Positions 1 through 5,580 of a DNA stretch of 10,187 nt are shown piece after piece. Each line of letters begins with the position of its first letter. Position 1 is the stretch's first letter. The position numbers were made by a program, and so were the translations under genes. Location: NCBI GenBank assembly GCA_005882525.1, contig VBGO01000046.1, positions 1-10,187 of the forward strand. The letters are read 5' to 3'. Source of the stretch: Chloroflexota bacterium. GTDB taxonomy: Bacteria > Chloroflexota > Dormibacteria > CF-121. The notes under the pieces are model-generated. The model saw only the letters and a list, made by a program, of their open reading frames with translations. It made no database searches and was not told the origin of the DNA.

Positions 1-1
1 C

Positions 2-64
2 TCGAGGGTCGCGACGATCGGCGAGTACGTGGGCGCCGTCGGCGCCGAGGTGGTGCGCGCATGA
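2..64 (+). CDS. C-terminal end of an unidentified upstream gene (partial)
   Basis: An open frame enters from the left edge and ends at TGA 62-64. The visible residues read SRVATIGEYVGAVGAEVVRA. The stop overlaps the pyrK ATG as ATGA (61-64), a typical coupled junction inside an operon. By position it is probably another pyrimidine gene (for example carAB, pyrC or pyrF), but 20 residues are too few to identify it. That it is coding is inferred from the 4-nt overlap and the absence of stops. Confidence 0.55.
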   Translation, partial: SRVATIGEYVGAVGAEVVRA

Positions 65-948
65 CCGTCGCGATACACGGACTAAAAAATCCCTCCCCCG
101 ATTACGGGAGAGGGCAGGGTGGGGGCGCCGTCGTGGTCGTGCGCTCGGTGCCGATGGCTGGTGCCGTGGAGCTGGTTGTCTACGATTCCGCCTCGGCCGA
201 TGCCGTCAAGCCCGGCCAGTTCTTTCAGGTGGGGGTGAGGGCGCCGCACACCATCCTCCGGCGGCCCTACAGCGCCGCCTGGTCCGATCCGGCGAGCGGA
301 CGGGTTGGGTTCATCTTCAATGTCGTTGGCGCCGGGAGCGCCTGGCTATCCGTCCGGGACGATGGCCAGGCGCTCGACCTGCTGGGTCCGCTTGGACGCG
401 GATTCAACCTGGATCGCGATCGGCCGGTGGTCTGCATCGCCGGCGGCCTCGGCGTCGCGGTCTTCCCCGGCGTCGTCCAGGCCCTGCTGGCGCGAGGCCG
501 GACAGTCATGGTGCTCCAGGGCGCACAGACGAAGACGCAACTGCTTCCTGCCGACCGATTCCAGGGGGCCACCGTGCAGGTCGCGACCGACGACGGCAGC
601 ACCGGCCACCAAGGCTCCGTCATCGACCTCCTTGCGCATCTCATTGTCAGCCGGGAAAAAGACCCTCTTCAGTTATCCGGCGAGGCTCAGGGTGGGGGCG
701 TTGACCTGTTCGCGTGCGGCCCGACGCCGATGTTGCGGTCGCTGATCGAGCTTGCCGGCCGCCGGCAGATTCCGCTCGAGTCCATCCAGGTCGCACTCGA
801 AACCCCGATGGGCTGTGGGATTGGAACGTGCCTCGGCTGCGCCGCGCCGAGTCGCGAAGGGGGCTACCTGCTCACCTGCCAGGAGGGCCCGTGCGTGAGC
901 GCCGATCGGATCGACTGGGATCGGATGACGGATGCGTTCCATGGCTGA
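61..948 (+). CDS. pyrK: Dihydroorotate dehydrogenase electron-transfer subunit PyrK (FAD/2Fe-2S)
   Basis: PyrK is the iron-sulfur flavoprotein that pairs with class 1B PyrD and passes electrons from dihydroorotate oxidation to NAD+ in the cytoplasm. The 295-aa product shows the FAD-binding RRPYS motif (residues 67-71), a glycine-rich nucleotide-binding GGLGVAVFPG (128-137), the ferredoxin-reductase-type CGPTPM (219-224), and four cysteines placed for a 2Fe-2S cluster (C252, C257, C260, C273). The next gene is pyrD, as expected. The protein is longer than usual for the family (about 250-270 aa). The excess sits in two Gly-rich stretches, about residues 9-22 and 197-213, both encoded by repeat-like DNA. 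The start at 61 is chosen for the ATGA overlap with the upstream frame. An in-frame GTG at 133, preceded by a G-rich tract, would give a more typical N-terminus and leave the first repeat untranslated. Confidence 0.93.
   Translation: MTVAIHGLKNPSPDYGRGQGGGAVVVVRSVPMAGAVELVVYDSASADAVKPGQFFQVGVRAPHTILRRPYSAAWSDPASGRVGFIFNVVGAGSAWLSVRDDGQALDLLGPLGRGFNLDRDRPVVCIAGGLGVAVFPGVVQALLARGRTVMVLQGAQTKTQLLPADRFQGATVQVATDDGSTGHQGSVIDLLAHLIVSREKDPLQLSGEAQGGGVDLFACGPTPMLRSLIELAGRRQIPLESIQVALETPMGCGIGTCLGCAAPSREGGYLLTCQEGPCVSADRIDWDRMTDAFHG
84..127 (+). repeat. GC-rich palindromic repeat-like element inside the pyrK 5' region (copy A)
   Basis: After an A-run (84-89) comes a hairpin: CCCTCCCCCG (91-100) pairs with CGGGAGAGGG (105-114) around an ATTA loop, 10 pairs with one C/A mismatch. 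It is followed by CAGGGTGGGGGCG (115-127). This resembles the dispersed extragenic palindromes of the CCCTCTCCC/GGGAGAGGG kind seen in many high-G+C genomes. Here it is read in frame as Lys-Asn-Pro-Ser-Pro and a Gly-rich run. The hairpin begins only 30 nt after the pyrK ATG, so it could affect translation of pyrK. Confidence 0.6.
656..700 (+). repeat. Second, diverged copy of the repeat inside pyrK (copy B)
   Basis: An A-run (656-660), CCCTC (663-667) and an exact CAGGGTGGGGGCG (688-700) match the two ends of copy A at 84-127 in the same order. The spacing between the CCCTC and CAGGGT blocks is 25 versus 24 nt. The middle has diverged and keeps only a short CCTC/GAGG pairing (664-667 with 682-685). 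The right-hand block is in the same reading frame as in copy A (Gln-Gly-Gly-Gly). It lies between the last helix before the nucleotide-binding end and the strand leading to CGPTPM, where PyrK proteins normally have a short loop. Confidence 0.45.
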
Positions 949-1873
949 ATCCCTGGAGCTTTCGGTCGACCTCGGTCGCGGACTTCGGTTGCGCAGCCCG
1001 GTGATGGTCGCCTCCGGCACCTTCGGCTACGGCTTCGATGCGCCGCAGGTGGACCGTAGCGCCTTGGGCGCGATCGTAACCAAGGGCACGACCCTTCGTC
1101 CGCGCGACGGCAATGCCCCGAACCGTATCGCCGAAACAGCGTCGGGAATGCTGAATGCCATCGGACTGCAAAATCCGGGCGTTGAGCACGTGGCTCGCGT
1201 CTTTGCTCCGCAATGGGCGACCTGGGACGTGCCGGTGATCGTCAACGTCGCCGGCGACTCGGTCGATGAGTACATCGCCGTGGCCCGCCGGCTGGACGGG
1301 GTGCCCGGCATCGCCGGGCTCGAGCTCAACATCTCCTGTCCGAACGTCAGCGACGGGTTGCAGTTCGGCGTCGACCCTGGCCTGGCCGCCGAGCTGACCG
1401 GAGCGGTGCGAGTCGTAACCCGCCTTCCACTGTGGGTCAAGCTGACCCCGAACGTGACCGATATCGTCGCGATCGCGCGCGCGGTCGAGAACGCCGGCGC
1501 CGACGCCTTGTCCGCCATCAATACCTATGTTGGGATGGCGATCGACGTTCGGCGGCGCCGGCCCGTCCTGTCCCGCGGAACCGGCGGCCTGAGCGGGCCG
1601 GCCATCAAGCCGCTCGCGCTCCACGCGGTCTGGGAGGTGGCCGCGGAAGCCGGCATCCCGGTCATTGGGATCGGCGGGATTACGACCGCCGCCGATGCGC
1701 TCGAGTTCCTGCTGGCCGGGGCGGCAGCGGTGCAGCTGGGAACGGTCAACTACACCTGGGCTCGAGCGGCTCGCGATGTTCACGATGGCGTCGCCGCCTA
1801 TCTGCAGGAACACGGGCTCCGGGGGGTGGGCGACCTGCCGATCCGGTCCGCGACGGTGCTGACCCATGCCTGA
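941..1873 (+). CDS. pyrD: Dihydroorotate dehydrogenase, class 1B catalytic subunit PyrD
   Basis: This FMN enzyme oxidises dihydroorotate to orotate, the fourth step of UMP synthesis, and works with the PyrK subunit encoded just upstream. From ATG 941 it is 310 aa, normal for the family. Recognisable motifs are the substrate/FMN region around VTKGTT (46-51), the asparagine motif NAIGLQNPG (72-80), and the catalytic-base cysteine C133 in NISCPN (130-135). A Cys base rather than Ser marks class 1, and the PyrK partner marks 1B. Further on are VKLTPN (166-171), GGLSGPAIKP (215-224) and the phosphate-binding GIGGI (243-247). I chose ATG 941 because it gives ATGGCTGA with the pyrK stop, matching the style of the next junction. 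ATG 932, three codons upstream, is also possible. Confidence 0.96.
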   Translation: MAESLELSVDLGRGLRLRSPVMVASGTFGYGFDAPQVDRSALGAIVTKGTTLRPRDGNAPNRIAETASGMLNAIGLQNPGVEHVARVFAPQWATWDVPVIVNVAGDSVDEYIAVARRLDGVPGIAGLELNISCPNVSDGLQFGVDPGLAAELTGAVRVVTRLPLWVKLTPNVTDIVAIARAVENAGADALSAINTYVGMAIDVRRRRPVLSRGTGGLSGPAIKPLALHAVWEVAAEAGIPVIGIGGITTAADALEFLLAGAAAVQLGTVNYTWARAARDVHDGVAAYLQEHGLRGVGDLPIRSATVLTHA

Positions 1874-2468
1874 GCGCAGCCCGCGACCGGACGACGCGCG
1901 TCGCGCCTTCGAGTCCGCCGGAGCCTTCCTACGCGGACACTTTGTGTATACCAGCGGCCGGCACGGCGCCGACTACCTGGAGAAGTTCCGGATCCTGGAA
2001 GATCCCAGGGTGACCAGCGAGCTGGCTGGCATGATCGCGGAGCGCTTCGGGCCATTGCGACCCGAGCTGGTGGCAGGCCCGACGACCGGTGGCATCATCC
2101 TTGCCTACGAGGTCGCCCGCCAGCTGCGGGTCGACGCCGTGTATGTGGAGCGGGGCGAGCGCGGCGGGCGGGTCCTGCGGCGCGGCTTCGAGATCCCGCC
2201 CGGCACCCGCGTCCTGGTCGTCGACGATGTGGTCACCACCGGCGGCTCGTTGGTCGAAACCCGCGCCTGCATCGCGGAAGCCGGTGGTGTCGTCATCGGC
2301 ATCGGGGTGCTCGCCGACCGAACAGCCGGCCGGACCGTTACCGACGTGCCCTTCTTCGCCTGCCTGACACTCGACTTTCCCTCGTTTCCGCCGGAGGCGT
2401 GTCCGCTGTGTGCCGCCGGCATCCCCCTGGCGTCGCCGCGCGGCAGCGGCAAGAAAGTGCCGGCCTAG
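1866..2468 (+). CDS. pyrE: Orotate phosphoribosyltransferase PyrE
   Basis: PyrE transfers ribose-5-phosphate from PRPP to orotate, giving OMP, the step after PyrD. The 200-aa product carries the PRPP-binding loop VLVVDDVVTTGGS (116-128), a GPTTGG phosphate-contacting segment (71-76) and the early FVYTSGRHGADYL region (26-38) with SGRHG in place of the usual SGRHS-type substrate loop. The C-terminus has a CPLC pair (179-182), seen in the longer PyrE group with a Cys-rich end. ATG 1866 overlaps the pyrD stop by 8 nt (ATGCCTGA) with no Shine-Dalgarno of its own, so it is probably translated by coupling. It is the last gene of the operon: the next gene converges 18 bp downstream. Confidence 0.96.
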   Translation: MPERSPRPDDARRAFESAGAFLRGHFVYTSGRHGADYLEKFRILEDPRVTSELAGMIAERFGPLRPELVAGPTTGGIILAYEVARQLRVDAVYVERGERGGRVLRRGFEIPPGTRVLVVDDVVTTGGSLVETRACIAEAGGVVIGIGVLADRTAGRTVTDVPFFACLTLDFPSFPPEACPLCAAGIPLASPRGSGKKVPA

Positions 2469-2480
2469 TCGCCTAGGCGA
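2469..2480. other. Perfect 12-bp palindrome between convergent stop codons
   Basis: TCGCCTAGGCGA is self-complementary and begins right after the pyrE stop, filling most of the 18-bp gap to the stop of the - strand gene. It could form a small 4-bp stem with a 4-nt loop. There is no U-tract on either side, so it is at most a weak bidirectional terminator. Confidence 0.35.
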
Positions 2481-2486
2481 TCTTCC

Positions 2487-3134
2487 CTACTGCAACCAGG
2501 ACGGCCCGGCCGCCGGCTGGCGATGCAGCTGTTCGCGCATCTCGCGTCGGTGGTTTCGTCGCATGGCGGCCGGGTCAGCGGGTCGAGCTGGGACGGCGAC
2601 CGGTGGCCGGGCGGAGGCCTGCTGACCTTGCTCGTCGACGACGCTGATCGCGGCGCGGAGCACGTGCCGCAGTCGCACCGTCCAGGCGACCTTGCCGAAG
2701 TCCCATTGGCCGAGCCTGGGCTCGCTGTCCGGCTGGCGATCGATCCGGGCGGTGAGACTCTGCTCGTGGTCGATGTCGGCCATCTGGAGCGCGGCGCCCG
2801 ACGCGCTCATGGGTGCGATCAGGGCCACCGCCGAGGCCGCCGCATCGCGCAGAATCCGGAAGATCGTTTGCGTCGGAACGAGGTTATCCAGCACTGCCTC
2901 GGGATCGAGCATCAGCTGGACGGCGGTCTCCGGTGCCGACCGCGCCAGCGGCAAATGGTCGAGCTCCCAGGTCGACTCCTTGCCGCTCGGGCCGATCACC
3001 AGGACCGTCGTCGCCAGCAAGTCTGATGGCTGCAGGGCCTTGACCTGCTCCCGGGCGATGCCATCAGCGAGCTCTTGCAGTCGATCGAGCTGGGAGCGCT
3101 GCGTAAGGCAGCCAGTATCCTCAATGTGTTGCAT
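2487..3134 (-). CDS. Hypothetical protein, unrecognised, 215 aa
   Basis: I do not recognise this protein. The N-terminal third is helical and charged (a QLDRLQELADGIAREQVKAL stretch at 15-34), followed by a strand-like TTVLVIGPSGKESTWEL (42-58). The middle holds alternating hydrophobic and acidic segments (90-165) including an Ala-rich stretch near 98-118. The last 45 residues are Pro/Ala/Arg-rich and probably disordered. There is no signal peptide, no convincing membrane segment and no complete Walker A motif. The start is ATG 3134: AGAAGGG and AGG lie just upstream, and a promoter at 3189-3216 would put a GTG at 3173 almost at the transcript start. That it is real is supported by the matched promoter, ribosome site and convergent placement. 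It faces pyrE tail to tail and is divergent from the M23 gene. Confidence 0.7.
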   Translation of the reverse strand: MQHIEDTGCLTQRSQLDRLQELADGIAREQVKALQPSDLLATTVLVIGPSGKESTWELDHLPLARSAPETAVQLMLDPEAVLDNLVPTQTIFRILRDAAASAVALIAPMSASGAALQMADIDHEQSLTARIDRQPDSEPRLGQWDFGKVAWTVRLRHVLRAAISVVDEQGQQASARPPVAVPARPADPAAMRRNHRREMREQLHRQPAAGPSWLQ

Positions 3135-3138
3135 GTTT

Positions 3139-3150
3139 GCCTGCCCTTCT
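3139..3150 (-). promoter_or_regulatory. Ribosome binding site deciding the start of the hypothetical gene
   Basis: Reading the - strand, AGAAGGGCAGG precedes ATG 3134, with the AAGGG core 9 nt and the AGG 5 nt upstream. This favours ATG 3134 over the upstream in-frame GTG at 3173. Confidence 0.5.
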
Positions 3151-3188
3151 GAACTCCGGGACACTGCGGCCACGCAGCGTTGAAAACA

Positions 3189-3216
3189 ATTCTATCAGCG
3201 TCGGCTCATCATGCAA
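3189..3216 (-). promoter_or_regulatory. Extended -10 promoter for the hypothetical gene
   Basis: On the - strand TTGCAT (3211-3216) is followed after 16 nt by TAGAAT (3189-3194). A TG one base upstream of the -10 (3195-3197 reads TGA) makes an extended -10 element. Predicted transcription starts near 3182, about 48 nt before ATG 3134. This AT-richer patch contrasts with the surrounding high-G+C DNA. Confidence 0.6.
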
Positions 3217-3360
3217 CAGAAGTTTTTGCGCTTAAGCGGACACAAGCAGGATTCGGGACGAGGTCTTAGGAACGGTTCATGGTGAGCATTAGTTACGCAC
3301 CCAAGGGGACCCAGCTGGTTTCGTACCAATCCGTGCGGCGCCGGCGTTGTGGGGTTGACG

Positions 3361-4122
3361 ATGAAGATCACGAGGGCCTTGGCAATCGTCGGTGGCATCA
3401 CCTTAGGCGGGTTGGCCGGCGCAGCCTTGCAGTTCAACTCCGCGAGCGCGGCGCTGCCGAGCCGCAATCAGTCACTGGTTGCGGCGCCGACGGCCAGCCC
3501 ATCGCCAAGCCCGCCGATGAGGCTGGCCATTGCTTTTACTAACAACGTGGCAAACACGTCCAGCCTCCACCTGCATCTTCCGTGGGGCCGACCCGGCGAC
3601 ACTGAGGGCCGGATGATCGAAGATTACGGCGCGTTCAACGGTCAGTCGATCCGCGAGCAGCTCCCGGTGCACGACGTGACGACGGGAACGCTGCAGGAGC
3701 TGTCGGGGCACAATGCGATCGACATCGTGCTCGACAGCGGGACGCCACTGTTCGCGGTCACATCGGGCACCGCCTACCGGATAACCAACTGGACGATCCC
3801 GGGCGGCCCGCAAGGTTATGCCGCGGTCGTCGTGTCCGATACCCTCCGGGACGATGACGGCGACGCCATCGCCTTTCTCTACGGCCACGTCCGCGAGTTC
3901 GATGTGGAGGACGGCAAGCACGTCGCTGCAGGCGAGCTCATCGCCAAGTCCGGTGGCGACCCGGATGACCCCGGGGCCGGTTTCAGTGACCTGGCGAACG
4001 TGCATTTCGAAGTGATCGAGTCACCGCACCCGCTGCTGGCGCGCGCGGGCACCGTGAATCCACATCGATTCCTCGAGAACCTATACGCCTACGCCGCGAA
4101 CGCACCCGTGACCTGCCAGTAG
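3361..4122 (+). CDS. Secreted M23-family (LytM-type) metallopeptidase-like protein
   Basis: Proteins of this family cleave peptide cross-bridges or stems of peptidoglycan outside the membrane. From ATG 3361 the product is 253 aa. It has a signal peptide (charged MKITR, hydrophobic core to about residue 23, AxA-type cleavage near 28-30), a Ser/Pro linker (44-52) and one M23 domain (about 114-240). Visible zinc-site features are HNAID (H117, D121), the catalytic-region YGH (H176) and VHFEV (H215). In the usual HxHFE motif the first His, which with the YGH histidine activates water, is Asn here (N213-V214-H215). Zinc ligands are therefore kept but one catalytic residue is not, so activity is uncertain. 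ATG 3361 is preferred for the GGGG 6 nt upstream and the well-formed signal. GTG 3349 and TTG 3355 are alternatives. The C-terminus ends in a single Cys two residues from the end. Confidence 0.82.
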   Translation: MKITRALAIVGGITLGGLAGAALQFNSASAALPSRNQSLVAAPTASPSPSPPMRLAIAFTNNVANTSSLHLHLPWGRPGDTEGRMIEDYGAFNGQSIREQLPVHDVTTGTLQELSGHNAIDIVLDSGTPLFAVTSGTAYRITNWTIPGGPQGYAAVVVSDTLRDDDGDAIAFLYGHVREFDVEDGKHVAAGELIAKSGGDPDDPGAGFSDLANVHFEVIESPHPLLARAGTVNPHRFLENLYAYAANAPVTCQ

Positions 4123-4140
4123 GACGGCGAGGCGTAGGAT

Positions 4141-4165
4141 ACGCGGGCCGGGCGCCCGCCCGCGT
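4141..4165 (+). other. GC-rich hairpin immediately upstream of the RidA-like gene
   Basis: ACGCGGGC (4141-4148) pairs perfectly with GCCCGCGT (4158-4165) around a 9-nt loop. The right arm ends 3 nt before ATG 4169, covering the place where a Shine-Dalgarno would be, and no purine-rich site is visible. With no U-tract it is not a standard terminator of the M23 gene. It may limit or regulate translation initiation of the next gene, which is inference. Confidence 0.45.
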
Positions 4166-4168
4166 CAA

Positions 4169-4570
4169 ATGACGATCACACGGATCAACCCGGAACAGCT
4201 TCACACGCCGCCCGGCTATCACCATGTCACGCTGGTGGAGTCGCGCCGGCTGCTCCTTCTGGCTGGACAGTCCCCGATCGATCGGTCGGGGAGCCTCGTT
4301 GGGCTCGATGATGTCGATGCGCAGGTTGATCAGGTGGCCTCGAATGCGCTCGCCGCCCTGAGCGCCGCCGGCGCGGGTCCAGAGCACGTCGTGCGCGCGG
4401 TCATTTACGTCGTGACCGACGATCAGGCCGTGCTGGCCTCCGTGTGGCGACGCTTGATGGCATCGGCCATCGCCCCGGCGCTCACCAGCGCCAGCACGCT
4501 GCTCGGCGTCGCACGCCTGGGTTTCATCGGCCAGCTCGTCGAGCTGGAGCTCACCGCGGCGCTGGATTAG
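4169..4570 (+). CDS. RidA/YjgF/YER057c/UK114-family protein lacking the RidA arginine
   Basis: The 133-aa product has the size and pattern of the trimeric RidA superfamily: N-terminal INPEQLHTPPGYHH, the core strand RLLLLAGQSPID (27-38), the helix QVASNALAALSAAGAGPEHVV with a following strand, and a C-terminal STLLGVARLG...VELEL segment (109-128). True RidA enzymes hydrolyse reactive enamines/imines made by PLP enzymes using an Arg (R105 in Salmonella/E. coli) just before this strand. By hand alignment on the VARL block that position is S109. The deaminase reaction should therefore not be assumed, and it fits one of the other Rid subgroups. It follows the M23 gene by 46 nt and overlaps the stop of the ATPase gene on the other strand by 4 bp. 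Confidence 0.85.
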   Translation: MTITRINPEQLHTPPGYHHVTLVESRRLLLLAGQSPIDRSGSLVGLDDVDAQVDQVASNALAALSAAGAGPEHVVRAVIYVVTDDQAVLASVWRRLMASAIAPALTSASTLLGVARLGFIGQLVELELTAALD

Positions 4571-5580
4571 TGATTCGGCCGCGGTGACGGGGACGCTCGC
4601 CGGCCGGCTTCGCAGAGCCAGCAGGCGACCTGCTGCTCGCCGACGTCGAACAGGGGCGGAGGCGCCTCGCACTTCTCGAAGCGGTAGTCGCACCGCGGTG
4701 AAAACCGGCAGCCGGGCGGCCAGCTAACCGGGCTCGGCACCACGCCGCGGATGGTGGAGAGCATTTGCGTCTGGGTCATGCCGAATTTCGGAATCGACTT
4801 GAGCAAGGCCTCGGTGTAGGGCATCTGGGGTGATCGAAACAGCTGGTGGACGTCGGCCTGCTCGACGATCTGGCCGGCGTACATCACGGCAACCTCCTGG
4901 CACATCTCCGCCACCACGCCGAGATCATGGGTGATCAGCAGAACGGACATCTTGAACCGGCTCTGGAGGTCATGGAGGAGATCGAGGATCTGCGCCTGAA
5001 TCGTGACGTCGAGCGCGGTCGTCGGCTCATCGGCGATTAGGAGTTTCGGATTGCAGGAGAGCGCCATCGCGATCATCACCCGTTGGCGCATTCCGCCGGA
5101 TAGCTGGTGCGGATACTCGTGGGCGCGCCGCTCGGGTGAAGGGATCCCGACAAGGTCCAGCATCTCAATCGCCCGCTCCCAGGCGGGCCGGTGAGGAAGC
5201 TTCAGATGCATGGCCACGGCCTCGGCGATCTGCTCCCCCACGGTATGCACCGGGTTGAGCGAAGTCATCGGCTCCTGGAAGATCATCGCGATTTCGGCGC
5301 CTCGGATCTCTCGCATCTCCTGCGTGTCGAGCTTGGCGAGATCCCGACCCTCGAAGAAAATGCTGCCGGCGGCAATCTCGCCTGGATAATCGATCAGCCG
5401 CATGATGCTGAGGGCGGTGACGCTTTTGCCACAGCCCGACTCTCCAACGAGACCCATGATCTGGCCGGGCTGGATCGCGAACGAGACGCCATCGACCGCT
5501 CGGGCCAGTCCGCTGCGGAGCCGAAACTGGGTCTTGAGACCCTCGATGCGCAGCAGCGCCGGGCTAGGAGTAGCGGACAC
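4567..5580 (-). CDS. Peptide-type ABC transporter ATP-binding protein (OppD/DppD type)
   Basis: One of the two cytoplasmic ATPases that power the importer encoded around it. The 337-aa product has Walker A GESGCGKS (46-53), the Q-loop in IFQEPMTSLNP (100-110), signature LSGGM (160-164), Walker B LLIADEP (180-186) and H-loop H218. The C-terminal oligopeptide/dipeptide-specific extension has cysteines C291, C297, C304 and C320. This arrangement, C-x5-C-x6-C-xn-C, binds a [4Fe-4S] cluster in structurally studied relatives. GTG 5580 starts inside the upstream permease gene (17-bp overlap), so the two are translationally coupled. No clear Shine-Dalgarno is seen. The gene is last in the leftward operon and its TAA overlaps the TAG of the RidA-like gene. 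Confidence 0.95.
   Translation of the reverse strand: MSATPSPALLRIEGLKTQFRLRSGLARAVDGVSFAIQPGQIMGLVGESGCGKSVTALSIMRLIDYPGEIAAGSIFFEGRDLAKLDTQEMREIRGAEIAMIFQEPMTSLNPVHTVGEQIAEAVAMHLKLPHRPAWERAIEMLDLVGIPSPERRAHEYPHQLSGGMRQRVMIAMALSCNPKLLIADEPTTALDVTIQAQILDLLHDLQSRFKMSVLLITHDLGVVAEMCQEVAVMYAGQIVEQADVHQLFRSPQMPYTEALLKSIPKFGMTQTQMLSTIRGVVPSPVSWPPGCRFSPRCDYRFEKCEAPPPLFDVGEQQVACWLCEAGRRASPSPRPNH

Larger units (their letters stand above)
3135..3360. other. Divergent intergenic region (226 bp)
   Basis: This gap separates the hypothetical gene (leftward) from the M23 gene (rightward). Its left half holds the leftward promoter. The right half has no clear housekeeping promoter for the M23 gene. The best rightward candidate is GGAAC (3269-3273), 18 nt, GTTA (3292-3295), resembling an ECF-sigma -35/-10 pair. 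No convincing small gene is seen. Confidence 0.4.

Noticed and set aside
872..1867. A 331-codon open frame on the - strand
   Set aside because: It is antisense to pyrD, which has all class 1B motifs. The translation is low complexity and resembles no protein family.
2487..3134. VIGPSGKES in the hypothetical protein as a possible Walker A motif
   Set aside because: The GxxxxGK[ST] spacing is not met, and no Walker B follows.
2523..3183. Rightward open frames of 167 and 163 codons across the hypothetical gene
   Set aside because: They have no ribosome site or promoter and a Ser/Arg-rich or Arg/Gly-rich composition. The leftward frame has a promoter, ribosome site and more protein-like sequence, so it is taken as the gene.
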